DNA from: Cyanobium sp. NIES-981
GTDB lineage: Bacteria; Cyanobacteriota; Cyanobacteriia; PCC-6307; Cyanobiaceae
Reading direction: 5' to 3'
NCBI GenBank assembly: GCA_945877595.1
Contig: CAMDVN010000012.1
Location: 1 to 50,115, forward strand
DNA: 50,115 bases
Positions 8,113-16,117 of this stretch are shown one piece after another. Position 1 is the stretch's first letter. Each line of letters begins with the position of its first letter. The notes under the pieces are model-generated. The model ran no database searches. It was not told the origin of the DNA and saw nothing but the letters and a program-made list of their open reading frames with translations. The translations under genes were made by a program, and so were the position numbers.

Positions 8113-8138
8113 AGAAAGCGACCCGCACTGCAGACAAT
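8097..8138 (+). promoter_or_regulatory. Weak candidate NtcA promoter for nirA
   Basis: GTA-N8-GAC at 8097-8110 matches five of six NtcA consensus bases and is followed 22 nt later by GACAAT (8133-8138) as a possible -10. It would leave a leader of roughly 180 nt before the nirA ATG at 8323, and it overlaps the 5' end of the divergent TrpD-like gene. Motif evidence only. Confidence 0.25.
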
Positions 8139-8160
8139 TCAATTGTCTCCCTCGAGGGAG
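8132..8160. promoter_or_regulatory. Two abutting perfect palindromes upstream of nirA
   Basis: AGACAATT-C-AATTGTCT (8132-8148, 8-bp arms) is followed, sharing two bases, by CTCCCTCGAGGGAG (8147-8160, perfect 14-bp palindrome). Both sit in the 210-bp divergent region between the TrpD-like gene and nirA. They are plausible operators or RNA hairpins. They do not match the NtcA consensus. Confidence 0.5.
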
Positions 8161-8322
8161 CTGTTTCAGGTTCAAGGTTGGCGCAGCTGTTCTGGGTGCC
8201 CCCTTCACTTATCCCTGTTTTCCGGCGGCGTAGCTCTCATCGGCGCTTGCTTGGGTCCCCCGGCTGCTGTGTGGTGGCCGGTGGGCATGCCGAGGTTGTC
8301 CAGCGTCCTGAGAGTCCGCCCC

Positions 8323-9864
8323 ATGACGAGCCCCACCACTTCTGTGGCTAGCCAGCCTGAGCTCAGCAAAATCGAGCGGGCCAAGGCCGAGCTCTGTGGC
8401 CTTGAATTGGCTCCCCGCCTCGAGCAACTCGGCCGTGCCGGTTGGGAGGCGTTGGATGAGGCCACCCTCACGATCCGGCTCAAGTGGCTGGGGATCTTTT
8501 TTCGTCCGGTGACGCCCGGACGCTTCATGGTGCGGTTGCGCTTACCCAACGGCGTGATCAGCGCCGACCAACTCGAGCTGCTGGCCGAAGTGATCGATCG
8601 TTGTGGTGATCACGGCTCTGCCGATATCACCACGCGGCAGAACATCCAGTTGCGGGGACTGCTGCTCGAGGACATGGCTCCACTCATGCAGGCCCTGGAG
8701 GCCAGCGGTCTGACCAGCCGTCAGTCTGGTCACGACAATGCCCGCAACATCACCGGCAACCCCTTGGCAGGGATTGATCCGGAGGAATTGGTTGACACCC
8801 GACCCCTTGTGATGGCGATCCAGGCGCGGCTGCTGGCCCCCGATGGCCCCCGCAATCTGCCGCGCAAGTTCAATGTGGCCGTGGGGGGCGCTCCAGACAG
8901 CTTCCTGCTGCACAACGACCTGGTTTTTCTGCCGGCAGAGCACAACGGTGAGTTGGGCTTCACGGTGCTGGTGGGGGGCTTCTTCTCAGCCCAGCGCAAT
9001 GAGCTGGCCATCCCCCTGGGCCTCTGGCTGCGGAGTGAACAGTTGCCTGAGTTCACCCTGGCGGTGCTGCGCCACTTTGAGCGCCGAGGTAACCGTCAGC
9101 AGCGCAACAAAAGTCGCCTGATGTATCTGATCGATCAGCTGGGGCTTGAGGACTACCGGGCGGAGCTGCTGGCAACCTTGGCTGAGCCGGCGGGGCTCGC
9201 CCATGACGGCTCCCACTTGGTGAATCGAGCCCCTCGCGCTGCCCTGGGGGTGAACCCCCAGAACCAGGAGGGTCTTCATTGGGTTGGATTGCATGTCCCC
9301 ATGGGTCGGCTCGGGGCGGCCCCGATGCAAGAGCTTGCGGGTTTGGCGCGCAGCTATGGCAGTGGTGAGTTGCGACTCACCGAGGCCCAGAACGTGTTGA
9401 TCGTGAATGTGCCGGCGGCGCGTCTTGAGGCCTTGCAAGCCGAGCCCCTGTTGCAGCACTTTCGGCCCGATCCCTCGCCGCTGCAGGCTGAGGCTGTCAG
9501 CTGCACCGGCAGTGCCTATTGCAGCTTTGCCCTGATCTCCACCAAGGCCACCGCCCAGGTCGTGCTGGAGGAGCTGGAGCAGCGTGTGGAGCTGCCCCAT
9601 GCTGTGCGCATGCACTGGACCGGCTGTCCCAATGCCTGCGGCCAGCCCTATCTCGGTGAGATCGGTCTGATGGGTGCCAAGGCCCGCCAGGATGGTCAGA
9701 TGGTGGAGGCGGTCAAGATTTATTTGGGTGGCTCCATGGCTGCCGACCCCCGCCTGGCCGAGCTACATAACAAGGGCGTGCCCCTGGTCGACCTGCCGGA
9801 TGTGCTCGAGCAGATCTTGGTGGAGCGGTTTGGAGGCCGGCCGCGCCCGCCGGCCGTTTCCTGA
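8323..9864 (+). CDS. nirA: Ferredoxin-nitrite reductase NirA
   Basis: Siroheme and [4Fe-4S] enzyme reducing nitrite to ammonium with six electrons from ferredoxin. The 513-residue length is normal. The four cluster/siroheme cysteines are visible as CTGSAYC (about residues 393-399) and CPNAC (about 435-439), with GCPNACGQPYLGEIGLMG typical of the family. The nitrite/sulfite reductase half-domain (ADITTRQNIQLRG) is at about residues 97-109. The start is ATG 8323; an open frame continues upstream to 8104 without family-like sequence. The next two genes make or metallate siroheme precursors, so this is a nirA-siroheme operon. The stop codon lies in the first of two 18-bp tandem repeats. Confidence 0.97.
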   Translation: MTSPTTSVASQPELSKIERAKAELCGLELAPRLEQLGRAGWEALDEATLTIRLKWLGIFFRPVTPGRFMVRLRLPNGVISADQLELLAEVIDRCGDHGSADITTRQNIQLRGLLLEDMAPLMQALEASGLTSRQSGHDNARNITGNPLAGIDPEELVDTRPLVMAIQARLLAPDGPRNLPRKFNVAVGGAPDSFLLHNDLVFLPAEHNGELGFTVLVGGFFSAQRNELAIPLGLWLRSEQLPEFTLAVLRHFERRGNRQQRNKSRLMYLIDQLGLEDYRAELLATLAEPAGLAHDGSHLVNRAPRAALGVNPQNQEGLHWVGLHVPMGRLGAAPMQELAGLARSYGSGELRLTEAQNVLIVNVPAARLEALQAEPLLQHFRPDPSPLQAEAVSCTGSAYCSFALISTKATAQVVLEELEQRVELPHAVRMHWTGCPNACGQPYLGEIGLMGAKARQDGQMVEAVKIYLGGSMAADPRLAELHNKGVPLVDLPDVLEQILVERFGGRPRPPAVS

Positions 9865-9883
9865 ACGCCGGCCGTCTCTTGAA
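9848..9883 (+). repeat. 18-bp tandem duplication at the nirA stop
   Basis: CGCCGGCCGTTTCCTGAA (9848-9865) is followed directly by CGCCGGCCGTCTCTTGAA (9866-9883), 16 of 18 identical. The first copy holds the nirA stop codon and the second ends two bases before the next reading frame. Confidence 0.85.
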
Positions 9884-9885
9884 CA

Positions 9886-11274
9886 TTGTTGACGGTGTCG
9901 ATCGTCTTGCCCAGTCGTGAGCCTCCCCCTCAGATCGAACCGGCTCAGTTGCCGGCCTGTGGTTCTGCAGACCGCTGGACCTGGCTGCAACAGCTGCGGC
10001 GCCAGCCAGACCTGGATTTAGAACCCTGGCTCGTGGCGCTCGAAAGCGGTGCCGTTGCCTGTCAGGAGGATCTGTTGGCTGTGCTCGCCGACCGGTTCGA
10101 CCCAGCGTCTCAGCGGCGTGTGCTGCGCTGGTGGCGCCTTCGGCCCGATCCCGATCCTGCACTGCCTGCCCACGTGATGCGCCACCGGGATCAGGCCACG
10201 GCAGCCTGGTTGCTGGATCAGCTGGCCCCCGGCCCGGCGGCCCTCGGGGCGGCCTTCCCACCGGCCGTAGCGGCAGCACTGCTGCCATTGCTGGGTCATC
10301 AGCGCCAGCATCAAGTCTGGCCGGTGCTGGTCTCGTGGTTGCAGGCACCGATCGCCACGACCCTGCGGAGGGCCGCTTTGGAAGGGGTTGCCCGGGGGCT
10401 TTCGGTGTGGCCCAGGGCAGCCCTGGTGGCTAGCCTCAGCGCCGTGGCCAGGGATCTGGATCCACAGCTGGCAGCGGATGCAGTCGATCTGTTGGCCCGC
10501 CTTCCTCGTGCCCGTTGCGTTTTGGTACCCCTCAGCCGGCGGCCCTTAGACCCATCGGTGGCCCAGCGCCTGGGGCGTCGCCTGGCTGCCAGCCCAGCCC
10601 AGCCGCTGTTGTTGGTCGTGCACGGCCGCAGTGGAGGTCAGGTGCCTGCCGAGCTAGGGGCGCTGGCGCGTGAGCTGGAGCAGCGTCGCGATGCGCCGGT
10701 GCGACTGCAGGCCCTCAGCGCCCCGGGGCCGTGGGCGGCTCAGGAGCTCCTGTTGCCGAATCGGGGCCTCACCCTGGTGCCGCTGTTGCTATTGCCGGGG
10801 GGGCATGTGCGGCGCGATTGTCGCGCCATTGCCGCCAGCTGGCGCCGCCAATTGATTGGCCCTGGTCAACTGCTGCAACGCCCGTTCCTGGGTGCTTGGC
10901 CGGAGTGGCAGCGGGCTCTTGCCGCTGAGCTGGTCGCGTTGACGCGGGTGGCAGCACAAGCTCCCGATGGTTGCCAACGCCCCCTGCTGCTTCACCATCC
11001 GATTGAGGGGGCCTTGGCTTTGCGCTATTTGACCCACCTCGAGCACCGCACCGGCGCCCGCTGTGTCGCTACTTCATACAGTGCGCCTAACGGCGACGGC
11101 GTTCTGAGCAGCTCGATCCCAGCCCTGGGTGCCGCGTCGGGCCCTTGCATGCTGCCCCTGGCCCTGGCCGCCAACCGGCTCACCGACAGCCTGGCCGCCC
11201 AGGTCGGGCCACCGCTGCTGCAGCGGCCGCGGTTTTGGCAGCTGCTGCTCGCCGAGCTGGAGTCGTTGCCATGA
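9886..11274 (+). CDS. CbiX/SirB-type chelatase domain with helical N-terminal extension
   Basis: 462 residues with two parts. The C-terminal half resembles the CbiX sirohydrochlorin chelatase family: LLLVVHGRSGG (about residues 244-254) with the first His, and LVPLLLLPGGHVRRD (about 296-310) with the second metal-binding His. The N-terminal 200 residues are Leu/Ala-rich helical repeats, possibly HEAT-like. It lies between nirA and cobA, so insertion of iron into sirohydrochlorin for NirA siroheme is the natural inference. The start is uncertain: TTG 9886 opens the frame and GTG 9895 is also possible, with no clear ribosome binding site. It overlaps cobA by four bases (ATGA). Exact enzymatic activity is not shown by sequence. 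Confidence 0.7.
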   Translation: MLTVSIVLPSREPPPQIEPAQLPACGSADRWTWLQQLRRQPDLDLEPWLVALESGAVACQEDLLAVLADRFDPASQRRVLRWWRLRPDPDPALPAHVMRHRDQATAAWLLDQLAPGPAALGAAFPPAVAAALLPLLGHQRQHQVWPVLVSWLQAPIATTLRRAALEGVARGLSVWPRAALVASLSAVARDLDPQLAADAVDLLARLPRARCVLVPLSRRPLDPSVAQRLGRRLAASPAQPLLLVVHGRSGGQVPAELGALARELEQRRDAPVRLQALSAPGPWAAQELLLPNRGLTLVPLLLLPGGHVRRDCRAIAASWRRQLIGPGQLLQRPFLGAWPEWQRALAAELVALTRVAAQAPDGCQRPLLLHHPIEGALALRYLTHLEHRTGARCVATSYSAPNGDGVLSSSIPALGAASGPCMLPLALAANRLTDSLAAQVGPPLLQRPRFWQLLLAELESLP

Positions 11275-12119
11275 GCGACACCCCAGGCTTGGGCACGCCA
11301 TCCATGGAAACGCCATCGATGGAAACGCCATCCATGGAAACGCCATCCATGGGAACCGTGTATTTGGTGGGGGCGGGTCCGGGGGATCCGGAGCTGCTCA
11401 CCCTCAAGGCCCATCGGCTGCTGCGGCAGTGCGATGCGCTCGTCTACGACTCCCTCGTGCCCAAGGCTCTGTTGGATCTGGTGCCGGCCGATTGTGAGCG
11501 CCACTTTGTGGGCAAGCGCCGCGGCCATCATTCGGTACCCCAGCCCAGCACCAATGCGGTGCTGCTCGAGCTGGCTGGTCGGCGGCGCTGCATCGTGCGG
11601 CTCAAAGGGGGCGATCCGTTTCTGTTTGGCCGCGGTGGAGAGGAGGCGGCCCATCTGGCGGCTCGGGGCGTGCCGGTGCAGGTGGTGCCGGGGGTCACGG
11701 CGGGGATCGCCGCGCCGGCCTACGCGGGCATTCCGGTGACCCACCGGCGGGCGGGCTCCAGCGTCACCTTTGTGACTGGCCATGAGGAGATCGACAAGGG
11801 TCGCCCCGGGGTGGATTGGCGCGCCCTCGCCCGGGCCACCGATGGGCTGGTGATCTACATGGGCCTGCACAACCTGCGGCGCATCGCCGAAGAGCTGCTG
11901 GCAGGGGGGCTCCATGCCGACACCCCCGCTGCCGTGATCCAGCAGGGCACGGTGCAGGGCCAGCGCGAGCTGGTGGCCCCCTTGGCCCAGCTGGCCGATC
12001 GGGTTGAGACGGCGGGCTTTGCTTCGCCGTCGATTGTGGTCGTGGGTGCTGTAGTGGCGCTGCGGGTGCCGAGCTGCGCCCCGGAACCGGCCAACGTGGA
12101 GATGCCCATTCCCTTTTGA
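11271..12119 (+). CDS. cobA: Uroporphyrinogen-III C-methyltransferase CobA
   Basis: Makes precorrin-2 from uroporphyrinogen III with two SAM, the entry to siroheme and cobalamin. The SAM-binding start GTVYLVGAGPGDPELLTLKA, the RLKGGDPFLFGRGGEE motif and VVPGVTAGIAAPAYAGIPVTHR are clear. Length is 282 residues with start ATG 11271, supported by GGAG eight bases upstream and by the ATGA overlap with the preceding gene. Residues 9-28 are four copies of a TPSME repeat, each containing an in-frame ATG. The conserved domain begins right after the last copy, at Met 27, so initiation could occur at several sites. It is third in the nirA operon. Confidence 0.95.
   Translation: MSDTPGLGTPSMETPSMETPSMETPSMGTVYLVGAGPGDPELLTLKAHRLLRQCDALVYDSLVPKALLDLVPADCERHFVGKRRGHHSVPQPSTNAVLLELAGRRRCIVRLKGGDPFLFGRGGEEAAHLAARGVPVQVVPGVTAGIAAPAYAGIPVTHRRAGSSVTFVTGHEEIDKGRPGVDWRALARATDGLVIYMGLHNLRRIAEELLAGGLHADTPAAVIQQGTVQGQRELVAPLAQLADRVETAGFASPSIVVVGAVVALRVPSCAPEPANVEMPIPF
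11295..11354 (+). repeat. 15-bp tandem repeat, four copies, at the cobA 5' end
   Basis: ACGCCATCCATGGAA at 11295, 11310 (CATCGATGG variant), 11325 and 11340 (last base changed). Each unit encodes TPSME (TPSMG in the last) in the cobA frame and supplies an in-frame ATG. Confidence 0.95.
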
Positions 12120-12305
12120 TCCACGCGTTTTGGATCCGCCTGAAGAACTGGTCTGTGGCTGGGGAGGTTCGGTAGTGGCTGACACGGCCTGACCTACTTC
12201 CCGTGGGGTTCATTGGTCCATTGCCTTTTCGCCATGTCTGCCACTGCACGCCCACCGCATTCAGATCAGCGAGGGAGCCAACCTTTGGCGCCGAGGTCGG
12301 CGCCG

Positions 12306-12782
12306 ATGTTTGAGCTGATCCCCTATGAAAAGTTTCGCGATACTCCGGCTGTTCGTTTTTTTGATATCACGATCGCCACGTCGAATGCCCGTGACCTAGT
12401 CATTCACTCTGGGCCTGCAGTGAGTCCTCCCGATGAGGAGAGGACTGGTGCCTGGCAGTTCTATCTGCATCCCCATCAGGAGGACAACCTGCTGGCACTT
12501 CATGGGGGACGCACGTTCTACCTGGTGAATCTGGGCTGGAATTACCCCTATCACATCGTTCGGCTTGAGGCTGGTGGTGACATTCTGCGGATTCCTCCAG
12601 GCACCTTTCATCGTTCAGTCTCTGACCCGGATGGTTCTGTGGTGCTCAACCAGGCGGTTCGTGCAGAAAACACCAGCCTGGTGCGTGAATTTCGCGTCTA
12701 CAACAGTCGCCGCATTCCCCGGCTGTTTGCCACCACCTTTAAGACAGCACCCTTGCCCAAGTTACACGGCCTTAATTGGTAG
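12306..12782 (+). CDS. Cupin-like protein of unknown function
   Basis: About 158 residues, predicted beta-barrel. The stretch WQFYLHPHQEDNLLALHGGRTFYLVNLG, followed by GGDILRIPPGTFHRSVSDPDGSVVLNQAVR, has the two-motif spacing of a cupin (HPHQED, then PPGTFHR). The His/Glu set could bind a metal. The start is placed at ATG 12306 with GAGG nine bases upstream, although the frame is open to 12213 with another ATG at 12234 lacking a ribosome binding site. It stands alone between the nirA operon and the convergent EAL gene. The 130 bp after its stop are AT-rich and contain nothing I can assign. Substrate unknown. Confidence 0.65.
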   Translation: MFELIPYEKFRDTPAVRFFDITIATSNARDLVIHSGPAVSPPDEERTGAWQFYLHPHQEDNLLALHGGRTFYLVNLGWNYPYHIVRLEAGGDILRIPPGTFHRSVSDPDGSVVLNQAVRAENTSLVREFRVYNSRRIPRLFATTFKTAPLPKLHGLNW

Positions 12783-12916
12783 TAAGAGGTTCGCCAGAGG
12801 GGCCATGAAAAATGTCTTAAGAACCACAATTGGGATGTCCACTAGGATAAGCCTATCAGTCCATTAATGTTGACTGTACCTATTTCAAAGAGCATTGAGT
12901 TTTTCGCCCATGAAGG

Positions 12917-14227
12917 CTATTGATCCTGGCCTTCAATGCCGATTGTTTGGCGTGTTAAAAACTGTTTTCGGAGATAGGCAGCGGCTCCCTCCAAGGGCAT
13001 TGGCTTGGAGAACAAAAATCCCTGGGCATGGCGGTAGCCATGCCGTTGTAGCCAGCGTCGCTGCTCTTCGGTTTCAACCCCTTCGGCGGTGGTATCGATG
13101 CCCAGGTCTTGACTGATTGTGGCCAGCATGCGCAGCAGATGATTGCTGGGTTTGTGGGGTTCATTGATGCGCCGTACAAAACTGCGGTCCACCTTCAGGG
13201 TGTGGATTGGAAGCTGATGCAGTCGGCTCAGTGAGGAATAGCCGGTGCCGAAGTCATCGATGGCGATGGCGACATTCAGCTCCCGTAGGGTTGCCAGAAA
13301 CCCATCTAAATTTGGGCCGGCATCTTTGAAGGATTCTTCGAGCAGCTCGAGTTGCAGCCTTGTCCCCGGAGGCAGCGGCCATGCCTGAATCAGGTCGATC
13401 AGGCGGCTGCACTGCTGCGCATCTTCGAGCAACTGGGCCGACACATTGGCCGATAGGACCAAGCTCTGGCCAGAAGCCGAGCGTGCCAGCTGGGCCGCGG
13501 CCCTGAGGCAGGCCTCGATCACTTGCAGGTCAATGGCGGCGGTGAAGCCTTCGGCCTGGGCCTGGGCCATGAATCGGTCTGGTGATGTCACGCTGCCGTC
13601 GGCCTTGATCCAGCGCGCCAGGCATTCAAATCCCACCGGCAACCGATCGTGCAATTGCACGATCGGTTGGAAGTAGGCAGTGAGACGCCGCTGCGCAATG
13701 GCCTGGAGCAGATCGGCTTCCAGCAGGTAATCGGCCCTGATGGCTTCGCGGCTCAGGGCCTCCGCCAGCACCGCCAGGCTGCCCACCCGTCGGAGGGCCT
13801 GATCGCGGGCGAGGGCGGCCTCACCGAGCAGCTCGTTGGGGTCTTTGGCGTCGTTGGGGAAGGCCACGGCCACGCCAATCGCCACCTTGAGCAGCAGGGG
13901 AGGGTGCTGCTTGGCCAGGTGGATGTCACAGGCCTCAGCACAGGTATTGGCGATCGCCAGTGCCGCCTGGGCATCCCCAGGATTTGGGATCACCACGGCC
14001 AGTTCGGCGTGCTGCAGGCGCACCACGCTCGCGCCCTGCGGGCAGCACCGCTGCAGCCGATGGCCCCCTTCTGTGATCAGGGCCTCAGCGGCTTGGGGGG
14101 AGAAGGCCGCGGCAACCCGTTGGTAATGGCGAAAGCTGCAGCGCAGCACCGCCACGGCACGCCCCCCGCGTAACAGACTCCCGATCGTGTGGAGCAGCTC
14201 GTGGTGGTGGAACGGCTCCTGGTTCAA
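12917..14227 (-). CDS. EAL-domain cyclic-di-GMP phosphodiesterase with degenerate GGDEF domain
   Basis: 436 residues, cytosolic, with no membrane segment. Residues 15-160 look like a GGDEF fold in which the signature is lost (LQHAELAVVIP where GGDEF is expected), so no cyclase activity. Residues 175-425 are an EAL domain retaining likely catalytic residues: FECLAR (the EAL Glu is kept), NVSAQ, IDDFGTGYSSL, LKVDRSF and AEGVET. It should hydrolyse c-di-GMP to pGpG. The frame opens with TTG 14227; the true start could lie a little downstream. A 49-bp gap separates it from the transglutaminase-like gene upstream, so it may be cotranscribed. Confidence 0.85.
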   Translation of the reverse strand: MNQEPFHHHELLHTIGSLLRGGRAVAVLRCSFRHYQRVAAAFSPQAAEALITEGGHRLQRCCPQGASVVRLQHAELAVVIPNPGDAQAALAIANTCAEACDIHLAKQHPPLLLKVAIGVAVAFPNDAKDPNELLGEAALARDQALRRVGSLAVLAEALSREAIRADYLLEADLLQAIAQRRLTAYFQPIVQLHDRLPVGFECLARWIKADGSVTSPDRFMAQAQAEGFTAAIDLQVIEACLRAAAQLARSASGQSLVLSANVSAQLLEDAQQCSRLIDLIQAWPLPPGTRLQLELLEESFKDAGPNLDGFLATLRELNVAIAIDDFGTGYSSLSRLHQLPIHTLKVDRSFVRRINEPHKPSNHLLRMLATISQDLGIDTTAEGVETEEQRRWLQRHGYRHAQGFLFSKPMPLEGAAAYLRKQFLTRQTIGIEGQDQ

Positions 14228-14276
14228 GTCCGGCTGTTCTGCAACCCGTGAGGCTGAAACTAGCGCCGACGGGATC

Positions 14277-15146
14277 TCAGGCCCGGCAGGCCTCGAGGAT
14301 CTCGGCCTCGATGCTCCAGTCGAACAGGCTCTCCACCCCTGGCGGGCCTGAGAAGCTGCCGGTGATGGCGGCAGTCAGTTCAGGTTTTGAGGAGGTGGCC
14401 AGGGTGATGTAGCGGTCATCGATGATCCCCATGCCGCTGGGATCAAAGCCCCGCCAGCCGGCACCGGGCAGATAGACCTCGGCCCAGGCATGCAGGTCGT
14501 AGTGCTCGGGCTTGGGATCCACCAGGTGGTAGCCGCTCACAAAGCGGGCGGGCAGTCCAACGCAGCGGCAGGCCTCCACCATCAGCATGGCCAGATCGCG
14601 GCACGAGCCCACCCGCTCCTTGAGCGTGCGCCCTGCCGGCCAGGCTGGTCCCAGGTGGCGCTGGGTGTATTTGACCCGGTCCTGAATGATCTCGACCAGT
14701 TGCTGCAGGAACATCAGGGCCCGTTGATCGCTGCCCATCAGGGCCTCCTGGGCCACATCCACAGCGGCCGGGTCGTGCTGGCCATTGGGCAGCCAGCCCT
14801 CCAGGCTTCCCATCAGGTCTCCATTGAGCCGACCCACGGGATAGGGGAGCTGGGGATCGCCGTCTTCAAGGCAGGCCTGCAACAGCGGTGTGGTCTCCGT
14901 TTCAACCAGGCTGCTGGAGCGCACGATGAAGTGGTCTGTGGGGCCGCTAAACCGGGCCCGGCTGATCTCGTCACCACTGGCGGCCAGCAGGGGGTAGCTC
15001 CGGGAGGGCTCAGGGCTGATGTCCAACTCAAAGTTGATCAGGCGTTGGAAGCCGTGGCCGCGCGGCTTCAGGCAGAAGCGGTGCGGCCCCAGGAGCACCG
15101 GTGCGCTGTACCGGTAGGTCAACGTGTGGGTTATGCGAGCGCGCAT
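14277..15146 (-). CDS. Transglutaminase-like protein
   Basis: 289 residues. A bacterial transglutaminase-like N-terminal domain (TLTYRYSAPVLLGPHRFCLKP) is followed by the papain-like core with a visible Cys-His-Asp triad: GSCRDLAML (Cys), YDLHAWAEVYL (His) and GFDPSGMG (Asp). It overlaps the alpha-E gene by 16 bp and is third in the conserved trio ATP-grasp / alpha-E / transglutaminase. That trio is widespread in bacteria and suspected to ligate or process an unknown peptide. Activity on a defined substrate is not known. Confidence 0.88.
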   Translation of the reverse strand: MRARITHTLTYRYSAPVLLGPHRFCLKPRGHGFQRLINFELDISPEPSRSYPLLAASGDEISRARFSGPTDHFIVRSSSLVETETTPLLQACLEDGDPQLPYPVGRLNGDLMGSLEGWLPNGQHDPAAVDVAQEALMGSDQRALMFLQQLVEIIQDRVKYTQRHLGPAWPAGRTLKERVGSCRDLAMLMVEACRCVGLPARFVSGYHLVDPKPEHYDLHAWAEVYLPGAGWRGFDPSGMGIIDDRYITLATSSKPELTAAITGSFSGPPGVESLFDWSIEAEILEACRA

Positions 15147-16117
15147 GCCGGATAGGAACTGATGGGGTCGGCATTGCTGGCCACGAAGTATCGCTGTTCG
15201 ATCAGGTCGTGGAGCTGGTTCAGGTCGCTTTGCAGCGCATCGATGGATTCATGCAGCCCGCCGGCGATCAATTCGTCGATGCGGGTGTAGCTCCAGCGGG
15301 CCAGGGTGAGACCGCTGAGGCATTCAAGGTCGTCGGGGGCGCCAGGCAGGGAACTCCCGCGAATGATGCGCAGGGTCTCGCTGAGGCGTTCCAGGCAGTA
15401 GCGCACGGAGCGGGGGAAGATCGGATTGAGCAGCAGAAAGGCCGCCACTGCCTTGGGCTCAATGGCCTGTTGGAGCGATTGGCGGAACATCTGATAGGCC
15501 CCAGCGCTGCGCAGCAATGAAATCCACTGCAGTTCATCGAGCACGCCGCCCACCTCATCCGGGGAAGGAAGCAGCAAAAAGTACTTCACATCGAGGATGC
15601 GGGTTGTTTTGTCGGCCCGCTCCAGCAGCCGGCCCAGCCGGCTGAAGTGCCATGAGAGGTCGCGGCTCAAGGTGGCGTCGGTGATCCCGTAGAAGAGCTG
15701 GCAGGCGCGGCGGATGTCGCGCAGTTGTTCCTGGTGGGGTTGCTGCCAAAAGCTCTCGCTTTCCTGCAATGTCCAGTACATGTCGTTGAGCTGCTCCCAC
15801 ATTTCGGTGGTGATCACCTCGCGAATTTGACGAGCGTTTTCCCGGGCGATGGCGATGCAGTTGACAATGCTGCTGGGGTTGTTGGGCTCCCTGACCAGGA
15901 ACTGCATCACATCCTGTGGACTGCTGGCTCCCGGGACAAGCTCATCAAACAGATCGCGGTCGCCGCTGGCATCAATCAAGGGCAGCCAGGGCTCGGCGCT
16001 GCCAGGCGGGCAGTCGAGCGCCATCGCCTCACTCACTTCAACAAAGCGTGAGAGGTTCTCGGCCCGCTCCACATAGCGGTTGATCCAGTAGAGCGAATCA
16101 GCAACGCGGCTCAACAT
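15131..16117 (-). CDS. Alpha-E domain protein (DUF403)
   Basis: 328 residues, mostly helical, beginning MLSRVADSLYWINRYVERAENLSRF, the diagnostic start of the alpha-E family. It overlaps the upstream ATP-grasp gene by 7 bp and the downstream transglutaminase-like gene by 16 bp, so the three are translated from one mRNA. It is thought to be the helical partner of the circularly permuted ATP-grasp protein. Its biochemical function is not established. Confidence 0.9.
   Translation of the reverse strand: MLSRVADSLYWINRYVERAENLSRFVEVSEAMALDCPPGSAEPWLPLIDASGDRDLFDELVPGASSPQDVMQFLVREPNNPSSIVNCIAIARENARQIREVITTEMWEQLNDMYWTLQESESFWQQPHQEQLRDIRRACQLFYGITDATLSRDLSWHFSRLGRLLERADKTTRILDVKYFLLLPSPDEVGGVLDELQWISLLRSAGAYQMFRQSLQQAIEPKAVAAFLLLNPIFPRSVRYCLERLSETLRIIRGSSLPGAPDDLECLSGLTLARWSYTRIDELIAGGLHESIDALQSDLNQLHDLIEQRYFVASNADPISSYPACALA

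Noticed and set aside
8104-8322. Long N-terminal extension of nirA
   Set aside because: Residues before ATG 8323 have no reductase similarity and would cover the palindromic upstream region.
11025-12185. 386-residue antisense frame over cobA
   Set aside because: No recognisable domain, His/Gly/Pro-rich translation typical of a GC-rich shadow, and cobA on the other strand is certain.
14215-14245. T-arm-like GGTTCAAGTCC resembling a tRNA
   Set aside because: Flanking bases do not form a T stem, and no acceptor or anticodon arm is found around it.
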